64,000 bases of DNA from Pythium myriotylum. Lineage: Eukaryota > Oomycota > Peronosporomycetes > Pythiales > Pythiaceae. Below are positions 31,801 to 40,863 of the stretch, one piece after another. The first letter of the stretch is position 1, and the number at the start of each line of letters is the position of its first letter. The notes under the pieces were generated by a model. The model made no database searches, was not told the origin of the DNA, and saw nothing but the letters and a program-made list of their open reading frames with translations. The translations under genes were made by a program, and so were the position numbers. The stretch lies in contig JALJCQ010000014.1 of NCBI GenBank assembly GCA_023091665.1, forward strand, positions 1,364,001-1,428,000. The letters are read 5' to 3'.

Positions 31801-32325
31801 CCGCAGCAGCGGCTCCTCGGTCTGCTTGACCTGGAGCAGGAACTCCCAGCGCGTGTTGTGGATGTGGAGGATCTTGACCATCTTGGCAAACCACTTGGAC
31901 TCGTGGTAGCTCACGATCGTGGCCATGACGTCGTCGACGTTGTATCGGTGGATCTCGTAGCGGCGCACGAGGAACTCGAGCACTTTGTGGGCCGCGCCGA
32001 GCAGGAAGTAGGGGCTGAGCGCGTCGAGCAGCTTGGCGAGCGCGGCGCTGAGCTCGGCATCTTCGCTCTTGGAGATCTGGACGCGGTGAAAGTGGATGCG
32101 CGAGCGGCTGAAGAGCTTGGCGGCGTCGCGCGACGGGTCGAAGGCGTCGAAGGCCGCGTCGAGCTGCTTCAACTCGAGCAGCCCGTTCCACGCGAGGTTG
32201 TAGACGGTCTCGTCGTCGATCTGCGCGGCCTCGCGCGCGTCGTAGAGAAACGAGTCGGTCTTGCGCTTGCTGCCGGCGCCGCCTTCGCGCAGCTGCTGGA
32301 GCTGCGACGCGAGCGAGCTCACCAT
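25876..32325 (-). CDS. UTP10/HEATR1-like U3 snoRNP (small-subunit processome) protein
   Basis: Very long single exon, 2149 aa, almost the same length as human HEATR1. The N-terminus matches the U3-snoRNP10/UTP10 pattern (MVSSLASQLQQL ... RTDSFLYD-like segment, then a DAFDPS box). The rest is alpha-solenoid HEAT-type helices, with acidic insertions (DTDGMDDDEDDEEDE). The BP28CT region lies at about 1780-1930 (ISVEACFMNLTNHIELRHLL), and an Asp/Glu-Lys-rich loop (~2010-2050) precedes the final helices. The protein is a nucleolar scaffold of the tUTP complex, needed for rRNA transcription and early 18S processing. ATG 32325 chosen because upstream in-frame codons are unlike the family. Divergent from the HMG-CoA lyase gene, 270 bp apart. 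Confidence 0.92.
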   Translation of the reverse strand: MVSSLASQLQQLREGGAGSKRKTDSFLYDAREAAQIDDETVYNLAWNGLLELKQLDAAFDAFDPSRDAAKLFSRSRIHFHRVQISKSEDAELSAALAKLLDALSPYFLLGAAHKVLEFLVRRYEIHRYNVDDVMATIVSYHESKWFAKMVKILHIHNTRWEFLLQVKQTEEPLLRAALVQRAIDEHSVIEFVFQAASRIGAANPKLISLYALVVLQMLEQTAVSEPMLRWLIPDLLLALKTKQFPEMQAAAYMILTKLSSKAVLSAKVVETLVKHLVKYAQKVGGGAQLNALLCAIYVAETQPSFALSGSVGKYLVEIDNLVDFLAEAASNYEAATFVRSFIDYLVDTMQSASEDDSAYTLLVDIVTRVGAVEFLVGDIVDKLHAVASDELYDLEQCRVLAASGVLVAISKKYVDKADESVQALVASTMESTTKKNKKKLNKFLERTFSQIANSAHFVPATADAKTSLALALDHPNENTRFQALQTLQKQIGESKDSNDRALTSPGVLIRRLHDDSARIVKYVVTSSLGELLLKLSSKKKVLDVIVQVVHKWSRAQDVGVVVGLVDFFVGRYREVFSSEFDDKIITLVLTLLPLVHLTKSKKKKDKGTTSETLTVDHIWNWIANLDHPFGASLANVSGDHSIDVIAARFGHVLAEKDITKFLPFCLSWSTPTDLNPLPLTSFLIPVLSCARTEVHHHRKTKSKSHKEHVAALDQALRFVVKKEFVRLCQEDKPSNINEIAQLLGEVAVDAFPVDVHEFDACVLTLLQAPAHVFQQIQGAFVRIFQSDDLESHLLPTMGRVIVKAYPGVEEADLLNVLAKVRALDIASAVLDGNDDDSDIEHVLPVTIVALGDSHARVRETALRALEQWVSATGDHAPSDSIRAIISVSSFLLEAREDILMDQRALLTLCGTFQSKEALNFADVVVRVGVRASDDDLTLTTKLLELLGDIHDIRVWEKTREFADSLLSSMSIDDSENTRKQKCNVLKLLVSHYLTSSESKKSGKKTKTPFFDWVIKVLSSDDKKRLPLLSELQIFALTHLRPDYFSLLDEVSQHMLVSNLLSLLMVAEEAVASQLIRTISELPLTAAMFVRLLNDELANKNVSNVKGPSRNLRGASAETKETEFFQELSCILEVLSIKVDDIASDNGAAELLKILTDTLAILCLPDHAERVSEYILQIVFGCLRRVCEVHAFSTDEPAHAKSATNSEVEPEHLVKHTLVCLGRTSSPQTRNEALLFISAFVNVYPSSVLKSLDKILGFLGSGSIHQDDEYSFNVLETIVKSVVPHILQDSASSISPQQFIRLFVDAYDQIPLKRRELLFHVLVQSLGRDYLPHAVVAIVQNGVLAAQLEDRVKFAHQLCFLFDAVTQVGGLVTQLRFLKDLHAHVLDDSETDTDGMDDDEDDEEDEKLSDDMRFQWDTRVTTSQDTARKLNLAIAKFIPAHLQSRDLHHQILRLEEDDGMDEEVEDEESPTDRLQQYYLVLAQVVLLYFRRVAREQTVHEEGSVNSDAEAAARGFWGELGQQTIEILGALQQLLSTPGFVAVISELLHHDNALVRKKAMQLFNERLQEDRGSLTPGEELLFVDMVGELDTILRNDDGSESSVNIQTALLSVDILARNFAAQHTKRFQAILPTIIKYTAVDMAAKSSASSMALHLMGCAYVSLSSVCRAVGPLVFPYLPKFYPNLVAAIEFCTQKTKKSSDAAATTTASSTGGVKTVLQCLLAALEVFTDTIPQFLTPYLSKSVEILLLTSSSLGSVKTSAQQQQQQISVEACFMNLTNHIELRHLLPSLFGSYEFALTHGDASIEKLFSVVSTVVSGLDASNLRQYLPQFARFFVVSLDLRRVHSSKLQDLDAVEDEALEVLVQFILRLNEKQLKPLFLKIAEWAQHVKTAHGEVARRIVFFKLLIKLSERLKSIFVPYYAHVLELLTKALRESRDVLATKKGGRHAAESESESDGDDDDFFARDDAKKAGPSRKKRKLANGSADEQVLRETYLVQLQMAVRAFNGCFVHDSDGFMDKDKFDVVMTPLVDSVDILRYTPEAKEFVFETVAECVANLAWAAKNDLLWKPLHYAVLMKSRGDSAAVRLATLKIVDKCYSIIGDEFLAMLPESIPFLAELMEDNDAEVERTCHQVIKQIEDISGESLDQYLAA

Positions 32326-32564
32326 GGACACGGCCACCAATCGAATGGGAAGTGCTGTCGTTTCGAGACATAGCGCACTCGGACTTTGTATGGAGCATAC
32401 AAATCCCAAGACACCACGGGCGTGACTGGCCAAGGACCACGGCGAGGAGCACTGAGGTGTGGTGTGGGCCACATGAAATTAAGGGGTATGGTATACAGGG
32501 TACGGTATACACTTGAAGTTCCAGTATCTCAGTACAGTACGGTACGTGTGTTGCCTTGCCTTCG

Positions 32565-32571
32565 TCATTCG
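32565..32571 (+). promoter_or_regulatory. Initiator-like TCATTCG upstream of HMG-CoA lyase
   Basis: Same heptamer as at 12,185, here 25 bp upstream of the start codon; fits TCAYTYY at six of seven positions. Confidence 0.3.
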
Positions 32572-32595
32572 GCGACAAGCACCGAGAGACGATCG

Positions 32596-34007
32596 ATGGT
32601 GTTCCGAGCAGCCACGAGCGTCGTGCGCGCGGCCACAAAGGCCGCCACGTCGCAGCAGCGCTCGTTCGTGACGGTCGGCGGCGTCAAGTACCCCAGCAGC
32701 GTCAAGATCGTCGAGGTCGGCCCTCGAGACGGGCTCCAGGTGCGACTGCCACGAAAAGCGATCTCATCAATGATGACTCACGGAGACTGTGGACCTCGTG
32801 GGAGGACAGAATGAGAAGATGGTGATCTCGACAGAAGACAAGGTCAAGCTGATCAACATGCTCTCGCAAACGGGGCTCAAGGCGATTGAGGCGACGTCCT
32901 TTGTTTCGCCGAAGTGGGTGCCGCAGGTCAGTGGACCGAGTGGATTTCGCACCGAGTTTCATAGCGAGTTAGTTGACCGAGGTGGTGCTTTCCTGTTTCG
33001 TAGATGGGGGACAACGCAGCGGTGCTGACTGCGATTACTCCCAAGAGCGGCGTATCATACCCGGTCTTGACGCCGAATCTAAAGGTACGAACCGACAGCG
33101 TTTCATGTTACCGTCAACCGGCCTGACAGAATTGTCGTGGTCATCCAGGGCTTTGACGCTGCAGTTGCAGCTGGAGCTCAAGAAGTCGCGATCTTCGGGG
33201 CGGCTTCCGAAGCGTTCAGCAAGAAAAACATCAACTGCTCGATCGAAGAGAGTCTGGAACGATTCCGTCCCGTGCTAGAAAAGGCAAAGGGGCTCGGAAT
33301 CCCCGTCCGCGGGTGCGTTGTGGCATCGACTTGACGCTTATCTTGTGGGTATGCTGAACATTACCGGTATTGTGCAGTTACGTATCGTGTGTGTTGGGCT
33401 GCCCGTATCAAGGCCATGTCTCGCCTAAAGTTGTTGCAAGTGTCGCTCAGAAGTTGTATGAGATGGGATGCTATGAGATCTCACTTGGTGATACAATTGG
33501 CGTGGGCGACCCTGGTAAGTTCGTTCATTGTGACTGAAATCGTTGCTGCGAGGGTACAAAGTCTAATCTTCACATCCAGCTTCAACTGTGGCAATGCTCC
33601 GCGCCACCAAAGAGGTTGTTCCAGTCGATAAGCTGGCGGTTCACTTCCACGACACCTATGGCCAGGCTCTCTCGAATATTCTCGTGGCTTTGCAGGTACA
33701 CTATGTTGATTGTCGTCTGAAACAAGTACGCGGACTCACGCGTGAAATTTCAATGTTGCAGGAAGGATTTTCTGTCGTGGACAGCTCTGTGTCTGGCCTC
33801 GGTGGGTGCCCTTATGCTAAAGGTGCCGCAGGCAATGTTGCCACGGAAGACGTGCTTTACATGCTGCATGGACTCGGCATCTCGACAGGTGTTGACCTCC
33901 ACAAGGTGATCGAAGCAGGGGATTTCATTAGCAACGTTCTTGGACGCCCAACGAACTCAAAGGTTGCGCGAGCTATGGGTCCGAAGGTGCTATCCAGTCG
34001 CTTGTAG
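32596..34007 (+). CDS. Hydroxymethylglutaryl-CoA lyase
   Basis: Splits HMG-CoA to acetyl-CoA and acetoacetate in leucine degradation. Seven exons join in frame to 334 aa: 32596-32739, 32810-32926, 33004-33084, 33149-33312, 33378-33514, 33580-33695, 33762-34007; all six introns are 64-77 nt with GT-AG ends. Key motifs: [11 protein letters not shown] (catalytic Arg/Asp, split by intron 1), [34 protein letters not shown] (metal-binding His) and [19 protein letters not shown] (active-site Cys). The N-terminus ([19 protein letters not shown]) is a mitochondrial presequence, while the C-terminus ends SRL, a canonical peroxisomal PTS1 tripeptide; both could be used. This is by far the most intron-rich part of the window together with VPS20 and the MFS gene. 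Confidence 0.95.
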
Positions 34008-34236
34008 ATGACAGGAGTTGCAAGTTGTGACTTGTCGACTCGAGCACTGATGGATAAATGCGGAGCTCCTCGTGAGAAATCACTGGAATGAGAAAGTGCA
34101 TCCTTCCTTTTCTTCCAATAGAATCTAATCTGATGAGATGGACACCCAATAGGAGACGCAAACACAAGTTTACTGTCCATATCCGCGGAATATTGTTTTG
34201 TCTCCAAGTCATCTCTCGGGAGAGAAGTTGGCGAGA

Positions 34237-35224
34237 ATGGGAGGGTCGTCATCCAAGGCGAAGTCGCCGGTCAATGCGCGCAGCGGATCTGACGCCACCG
34301 GCTCCAAGCGCCCAGCAGCTCGTGCGCAGGTCACGTCGAAGGACCGTGCAGTACTGGAGCTCAAGAACGCGCGCGACCGGCTCAAGAAGTACCAGGCGCG
34401 ACTGGATGTCGAGGCCCAGCAGCTCCATGAGAGCGCCAAGCAGCTACTGCAGGCCGAGAAGCGGGTACTGTTCCGCTCGAATATCGCGCGGGTCGTGCTT
34501 AGTGGGATATTCTTTCTCACACATGAATAAATGCGCCTTAGGACCGCGCCAAGCTTGCGCTCAAGGTGAAGAAATTCAAAGAGCAACAGATCCAGCAAGC
34601 CGACGAACATTTGCTCAAGGTTCTAGAAATGCTCGACACGGTCGAGTGGGAGAGCCAGCAGCTTAAAGTATTCGAAGGCATCAAAGCTGGCAACTCCGTC
34701 CTCAATGCTATCCACAAGGTGAGACAAGGCCATGACTCGGAGCTATGTCTGATCCCCTGAGCCTAACGACGAGCACGTGACAGGAAATGTCGGTGGAGGC
34801 TGTCCAGAATCTCATGCTGGAGACAGAAGAAGCTTATGAAATCGAGCGAGTGAGTGCTCTGGCGTTATGCTGGCTCCGAATTTGCTCAGAGATGTGACCA
34901 TGTGCTCATGAAACAGGAAATCAGCCAGATTATCGGTGGAAGTCTCACGGTCGACGACGAAGACGCGATTCTGGCCGAACTGGCAGAAATCGAGCGAGAA
35001 GAGGCCGCTGTACTCGAAGCAGCGTTGCCCGAAGCGCCGACGGCTCCGATCGAAGCAGGTACGACGAGCGTTCTTCTTAATCATTTTCACGACATGCTGC
35101 TGACCTCGCTGGGTCCACAGACCACATCGAGATGGAGTTGCCTAGTCCAGTACAAGCACCCGCATCCACGAAGCCCAAGACAAAGGAACGGAAACCTGTC
35201 GAGCGAGAGGCCGTGCTGGCCTAA
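34237..35224 (+). CDS. VPS20/CHMP6-like ESCRT-III subunit
   Basis: 238 aa from five exons: 34237-34464, 34542-34718, 34784-34849, 34917-35058, 35121-35224; introns 62-77 nt, all GT-AG. Begins MGGSSSK, a strong N-myristoylation signal as in yeast Vps20 and CHMP6. A basic helical core follows (DRAVLELKNARDRLKKYQ, KRDRAKLALKVKKFKEQQ), then QLKVFEGIKAGNSVLNAIHK, and an acidic C-terminal half (EEAYEIEREISQIIGG, DEDAILAELAEIE). Vps20 links ESCRT-II to Snf7 polymerisation during multivesicular-body sorting. The C-terminal ~35 residues are Pro/Lys-rich. Splicing is needed to see the family; no single exon exceeds 76 codons. Confidence 0.9.
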
Positions 35225-35550
35225 GTGGAAGTTCTGTGGGCCTCGTCAACAGAACGCTTGTCTTATTGAAATGGATGTCCATTTGGTCCATTTGGATCCT
35301 GGTTCTGTGTTCTGCTAATTACGTGGTCCACCCCACCGCACCAGAGATTTGGGGAACTGTCTCAACCTGGCGTGGACTGTATCAGCTGTGGACCCGCTCA
35401 AAATTTTATCAGTCCACGAACCCACACACGCATCAGAAGCTTCTCTCTGCCGTGAGGAGCCCCTTCGCCCCCTCGCGTGTGGCTCTGCCCTCTCCGCCCG
35501 CTCGACCTTCCCCCCCACTCTCCAATTCGACGCGACCCTCGCACTGTTGA
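35225..35550. other. Intergenic region upstream of CNNM copy 2
   Basis: About 330 bp; pyrimidine-rich towards the CNNM start (about 35,455-35,530), probably its 5' UTR. No gene seen. Confidence 0.4.
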
Positions 35551-37092
35551 ATGGAGACAACCTCCGCCAGTGAAGACTGCGAGTTCTTCTCGCCGTCATG
35601 CCATCCCGCAAACTTTTGGCTCTACCTCGGCATGAGCCTGGTGCTCGTCACGATCGCTGGGCTCATGGCCGGGCTTACCATGGGTTTGGTCTCTCTTGAT
35701 ATGCTCAACATGCGCATCCTTGAAATGGAAGGTTCTCCTCTCGAAAAGCAGCGCGCTGCCAAGGTCATCCCCGTCCTCTCGCGCCACCACTTGCTGCTCG
35801 TCACGCTGCTGCTCATGAACGCCGGCGCGAACGAAGCGTTGCCCATTTTCCTCAGCAAGCTCGTGCCCGAGTCCGTCTCGATCATCTTGTCGGTTACCTG
35901 CGTGCTCATCTTTGGTGAGATCGTCCCCGCCGCGCTGTTTACCGGCCCGAACCAACTCGGAATCGCCGCATCTCTTGTTCCGGTGGTCAAAGTGCTCATG
36001 GTCGTCACTGGCCCTGTGTCCTATCCGATCTCCAGGCTGCTCGACGTCTGGCTCGGTGATGATCACCAGCTCGTGCGCTACAAGCGTCAAGAGCTCAAGG
36101 CCCTCGTGGCGTTACAGCGCGAGACTGAAGTGCTCCAACACACAATCAAGAAGGAGCGTCGCAAACGCCGTAAGCGCAAGCAGAAGTCTCTCAACGACGA
36201 TGACCATATTGATGAAGACCATGTGAGCGGGGACTACCATCGCCTCGACGACGATCATGACGAGAAGCGCCATAGCGGCACAAGTGCCAGTCGCTCGTCG
36301 TCGGACGCTCACCACGAAAATTCGGCCCAAGGAACGCGGCTCCATGTAGATGAAGTCACGATTATTCATGGCGCCTTGGATCTCACGGCTAAGACGGTGC
36401 GCGACGTCATGATCCCGATGAAGCAAGTGTATATGCTCGAGTACAACACTAAGCTCGGCGAGAACGTCATGGCTGATATCCTGGCGTCCGGCCACTCGCG
36501 CATCCCAATCTACAAGGAACACACGGCCAACATTGTCGGCTTGCTGCTTGTGAAGCGTCTCATCGTCGTGGATCCGGAGGACGAACGCTGTGTCAACGAT
36601 TTGGCTCTCCGTAAGCCTATTGTCGTGTCACCGAACGAATCTTGTTACCACGTGTTGAACGAGTTCCAAAAGGGTCGCTCGCACATTGCTTTGGTTACTG
36701 AACAAGTTGACGTGGTGACCCAGTGCTGGCAGGACGGTATTGATATCCCTGAGGAAGTCTCGTTTGTGGGCATCATCACCATTGAAGATGTGATCGAAGA
36801 ACTCATTCAGGAGGAGATTGAAGATGAAAGCGATGTCTATGTTCACGGCGTCGTCGACTACTGGCGCACGAAGTCGGCCACGCAATCGGGGCAATCGAAG
36901 TCACCAACGGACAAGCCGACGTTTGTCCAGAACCGCCTGAAGCTGCTCGCGGAGCGCGCACGCGTGCGTGTGAAGAATCGCCGCGCGAAGAGACGTCTCG
37001 GACTCCCCACGACGCCTACGTCGCAGCCTCCCGAGCCGCAGATTCAGATCCGCGTCGTCGACGGTGACGACTCGGCCCCAGCTGGAGCTTAA
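35551..37092 (+). CDS. CNNM/ACDP-type DUF21-CBS membrane protein, copy 2
   Basis: Single exon, 513 aa. It aligns over most of its length with copy 1 at 9655-11205: the same start (CEFF-PTC in copy 1, CEFFSPSC here), DUF21 segments (GLMAGLTMGLVSLDMLNMR), CBS pair (MIPMKQVYMLEY, GHSRIPIYKEH, FVGIITIEDVIEEL) and basic tail (VRVKNRRAKRRLG). Divergence is concentrated in the linker between DUF21 and CBS, which here is very basic then His/Asp-rich (RRKRRKRKQK, DDDHDEKRH), and at the C-terminus. A His/Asp-rich cytosolic loop could bind metal; that is inference. The pair looks like a duplication later separated and inverted by at least 24 kb of unrelated genes. Confidence 0.93.
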   Translation: METTSASEDCEFFSPSCHPANFWLYLGMSLVLVTIAGLMAGLTMGLVSLDMLNMRILEMEGSPLEKQRAAKVIPVLSRHHLLLVTLLLMNAGANEALPIFLSKLVPESVSIILSVTCVLIFGEIVPAALFTGPNQLGIAASLVPVVKVLMVVTGPVSYPISRLLDVWLGDDHQLVRYKRQELKALVALQRETEVLQHTIKKERRKRRKRKQKSLNDDDHIDEDHVSGDYHRLDDDHDEKRHSGTSASRSSSDAHHENSAQGTRLHVDEVTIIHGALDLTAKTVRDVMIPMKQVYMLEYNTKLGENVMADILASGHSRIPIYKEHTANIVGLLLVKRLIVVDPEDERCVNDLALRKPIVVSPNESCYHVLNEFQKGRSHIALVTEQVDVVTQCWQDGIDIPEEVSFVGIITIEDVIEELIQEEIEDESDVYVHGVVDYWRTKSATQSGQSKSPTDKPTFVQNRLKLLAERARVRVKNRRAKRRLGLPTTPTSQPPEPQIQIRVVDGDDSAPAGA

Positions 37093-37475
37093 AACCTCTG
37101 AGACGCTGCTCTCGGCCAGAAAGACACGCTGCCTGGTGGTTCGTATGCATATTTGGTACCTATCGATAGCCTCGATGGACTAATCAATCGAATCGAGTCG
37201 ATCTTCAATGCATCTCACTTCAGATGAGTCTGTTCTTGAAGGCAGACAGAGTAAGCGGTTGGCAACATGGGTACACAATGTATTGTCCAACCACAATCCA
37301 TCTCCGTGACTTTTCTCCCAATCCAATCAAGTCTCCACAAGAGTTGAACGAGAGAAAGTGCTGTGGCGATCCAAGCGTTTCTCCCCAGGCAGGGTTGACT
37401 TCACGTGCGCTGTTTGTAGTAAGACCAAACCTGTTGGATATCAACTCTGCTCTCTCTCTCTCTCTCATGCACAGT
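37093..37475. other. Intergenic region after CNNM copy 2
   Basis: About 380 bp without a gene; a short (CT)n run lies at about 37,450-37,466, next to the gene fragment that follows. Confidence 0.4.
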
Positions 37476-37705
37476 GTTGCTCGAGCATAGTTTCTCGCAC
37501 AGCGTGACCGAGAGGCACGACACGATGAGCACCATCATGTAAGGAGAGACCTTCGACGAACTCCCACCCGAGACTTAAGTCCTGTGGCGTGGTCAAGTAC
37601 GAGAATGGATACTCGTGTGTGGCCAGCAGCAGATACAAGACGAAACCGACTTTGCGAGCGCTCCATAGCCCCTCCAACCATCTGTGCAATTGAGCGGAAG
37701 TGGTG
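37476..37705 (-). pseudogene. 3' fragment of a multi-pass membrane protein gene
   Basis: About 230 bp homologous, roughly 80% by eye, to 41,205-41,405, the last two membrane helices of the intact gene to the right on the same strand. Shared peptides include GLWS-RKV, LYLLL-THEYPF and WEFVEGL. Small indels break the frame after the helix, and the sequence upstream (37,706-37,992) no longer matches the intact gene. It is therefore a truncated duplicate lying directly beside the large inverted repeat. Confidence 0.65.
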
Positions 37706-37992
37706 GCTTGATTTGGATTTTCAGCGAACGAACTTGCGATTCTTGTAGAATCGGCTCGCTTGTCCAGTGAGTCCGTGCCCACTGGCACGACATTATCCGC
37801 TCCTTGTGCAGCTCGTTCGCTCTTGTGCTTTTGGATCTCTTTGCGCGCCTTTGAGTTGCCAACTCGATACGTCCGCGGATACCGCTCACTTCGCGAATAC
37901 TCTGGATTGTAATACGCGGCGAACTGGGCCGGAATGCCAGAAACTCGATGCGCTCGTCACATCGAGTCCACTTCGAGATGTAATCGCTAATC

Positions 37993-39384
37993 CTCTCTCT
38001 CTGTTGGCCAAACTCATCCGCGTTTCTCGCCAACCGATCGCAGCAGATCTGGACGACGTCATCTTCCTTCGACTCATCCAACTCGTTCAGTTCGATCCGC
38101 AGCATCGAGTAAAATCAGCGCATCCCACGCTTCGCCATCTTCCATGGCAACTTTTCCTTCCATGGAAAGAAAGGCAAGCAGCGGAGGCGCGTGCGTGCGT
38201 GCGTGCTTTCCTTTTGCGTGCCTTGGTCGTTATTGTACGTGAAAGCGGTGATGATGACATGTCATCTGACCCATGTAAGCCAGACGTTGGTGTGCCGTTG
38301 GTGGCGGTGGTGGCGATGAGGATGGCGAGCGCAAGGGACAGGGCGGTTGCTATTGCAAGCGCAATCGTAAGGGTGAGTTTGAGGGCGAGGGTGGGGATGT
38401 GGCGCGCGATGAGGGAGGCGTGCGAGATGCCGCCGTCAACCAAGGAGTGCGAAGATATCGCCGTCATCCAAGGCGCGCGAAGATATCGCGGAGGACGCGC
38501 GCGACGGCGCGAAGGGAAGCGCCAGTAGGATGAGCGACAGTGTGTTGAAGACGAGATGGCGGAGCCGGTGAGCGAGCTGGCCAGGGAGAAAACGAGCAGG
38601 CGCACGAGCAGGCGCACGACCACGAGGTACGACCACGACCACGACCACGACGCCCGAGGCGAAGTCCAAGATCAAGCCGAATCCAAAGTCTAAGATCAAG
38701 ACCAAGCCGAAGTCGGACAAGCTTGTGGGCTAGCAGACGCTATGGAGCAGCGAGGGCGAGTTTTAGAGCGTGGATAGATGAAGGATCCGATCGTTGAAAG
38801 CATTTGGTGCTTGTATTTGTATTACAGTATGTTGTTTGTGGTGTTAATGTTGGCGAGGGAAAAGCCTCTAGAAGGCACAAAAACCCTCCTACGATACCGC
38901 GGCCTCGTTTGACCCGGCAGATCGGAGCAAAGAGAGCCCTTTCGGGTCTCTCTCTCGCTCTCTGGATGGATGATACCTAGAACATGCAGAACATGCAGAC
39001 CCTCGACAGAATCGAGAGCCGAGGCGGAGCCTCGAAGGCTCGCGACTCCGGAGAGTGGGGGTGCTTGAGCTGTGGGCGGCCGATTGGGAAATGAGCTGTC
39101 GCGGCGGCGGCGGCGGCGGCGCAGGATCCGTCGCGGTGGTCGAGTCCTGCCAGTCTGTAGCCAAGTCTCTCGCGACCAACACTCCTGATGTTCGAAATTC
39201 TGACCCAGAGGCTTCGGGGGGTCGGCTGGGCTGGGCTGTGCAGTATGGGTTATGGACGTGGGTTGAGTATGGATATGGATATGGGTAGAGGTCCTCCGTC
39301 CTCCGTCTCGATATCTTTGAGTATCCGCGGTTCTCGCCACTCACAACTCGACCCGCGTCTCGCGCCGCTTGCCGTTCGACCCGG
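37993..39384 (+). repeat. Left arm of a 1,392-bp inverted repeat
   Basis: Every position x pairs with 78,856-x on the right: ORFs in the two arms are identical in length and translation, and the coordinate sums are constant at four separate places, so there are no net indels. The inner end is exact at 39,384 (CGACCCGG). At the outer end one mismatch is seen (38,004 against 40,852) before the match dies in a short CT run at 37,993. The arm contains a GTG/CAC-type simple repeat (about 38,625-38,652), a (GGC)n stretch (about 39,101-39,121) and several overlapping ORFs of 80-180 codons in several frames; none matches a family I know, so no gene is called inside. Confidence 0.92.
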
Positions 39385-39471
39385 CATGGTCTCATGGGCT
39401 CCATTGGTGCCATTCAACCACAACCCGCCACCACAAGAAATCGCTGAGAACGATGGCCGGCGAGAGCAGAC
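39385..39471. other. 87-bp unpaired spacer at the centre of the inverted repeat
   Basis: Sequence between the two arms with no internal symmetry. It would form the loop if the arms paired. Nothing coding seen. Confidence 0.9.
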
Positions 39472-40850
39472 CCGGGTCGAACGGCAAGCGGCGCGAGACG
39501 CGGGTCGAGTTGTGAGTGGCGAGAACCGCGGATACTCAAAGATATCGAGACGGAGGACGGAGGACCTCTACCCATATCCATATCCATACTCAACCCACGT
39601 CCATAACCCATACTGCACAGCCCAGCCCAGCCGACCCCCCGAAGCCTCTGGGTCAGAATTTCGAACATCAGGAGTGTTGGTCGCGAGAGACTTGGCTACA
39701 GACTGGCAGGACTCGACCACCGCGACGGATCCTGCGCCGCCGCCGCCGCCGCCGCGACAGCTCATTTCCCAATCGGCCGCCCACAGCTCAAGCACCCCCA
39801 CTCTCCGGAGTCGCGAGCCTTCGAGGCTCCGCCTCGGCTCTCGATTCTGTCGAGGGTCTGCATGTTCTGCATGTTCTAGGTATCATCCATCCAGAGAGCG
39901 AGAGAGAGACCCGAAAGGGCTCTCTTTGCTCCGATCTGCCGGGTCAAACGAGGCCGCGGTATCGTAGGAGGGTTTTTGTGCCTTCTAGAGGCTTTTCCCT
40001 CGCCAACATTAACACCACAAACAACATACTGTAATACAAATACAAGCACCAAATGCTTTCAACGATCGGATCCTTCATCTATCCACGCTCTAAAACTCGC
40101 CCTCGCTGCTCCATAGCGTCTGCTAGCCCACAAGCTTGTCCGACTTCGGCTTGGTCTTGATCTTAGACTTTGGATTCGGCTTGATCTTGGACTTCGCCTC
40201 GGGCGTCGTGGTCGTGGTCGTGGTCGTACCTCGTGGTCGTGCGCCTGCTCGTGCGCCTGCTCGTTTTCTCCCTGGCCAGCTCGCTCACCGGCTCCGCCAT
40301 CTCGTCTTCAACACACTGTCGCTCATCCTACTGGCGCTTCCCTTCGCGCCGTCGCGCGCGTCCTCCGCGATATCTTCGCGCGCCTTGGATGACGGCGATA
40401 TCTTCGCACTCCTTGGTTGACGGCGGCATCTCGCACGCCTCCCTCATCGCGCGCCACATCCCCACCCTCGCCCTCAAACTCACCCTTACGATTGCGCTTG
40501 CAATAGCAACCGCCCTGTCCCTTGCGCTCGCCATCCTCATCGCCACCACCGCCACCAACGGCACACCAACGTCTGGCTTACATGGGTCAGATGACATGTC
40601 ATCATCACCGCTTTCACGTACAATAACGACCAAGGCACGCAAAAGGAAAGCACGCACGCACGCACGCGCCTCCGCTGCTTGCCTTTCTTTCCATGGAAGG
40701 AAAAGTTGCCATGGAAGATGGCGAAGCGTGGGATGCGCTGATTTTACTCGATGCTGCGGATCGAACTGAACGAGTTGGATGAGTCGAAGGAAGATGACGT
40801 CGTCCAGATCTGCTGCGATCGGTTGGCGAGAAACGCGGATGAGTTTGGCC

Positions 40851-40863
<13 letters not shown>
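39472..40863 (-). repeat. Right arm of the 1,392-bp inverted repeat
   Basis: Reverse-complement copy of 37,993-39,384. At its outer end it runs into a 48-bp (AG)24 microsatellite, whereas the left arm ends in only a few CT units, so the two junctions differ. Confidence 0.92.

Noticed and set aside
37465..38105. The two minus-strand ORFs left of the palindrome as a complete gene
   Set aside because: Only about 230 bp is homologous to the intact membrane-protein gene; frames are broken and the 5' part is unrelated.
38087..38720. Hydrophobic ORFs on the minus strand of the left arm (and plus of the right arm) as a membrane-protein gene
   Set aside because: Overlapping frames on both strands are equally open and none shows family motifs; the overlap comes from simple repeats. 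A spliced gene cannot be excluded but cannot be supported.
39188..39967. 259-codon ORF crossing the spacer of the inverted repeat
   Set aside because: It reads through one arm, the spacer and part of the other arm; the composition is low-complexity (YPYPYP, poly-Pro), and the same stretch is open in several frames on both strands.
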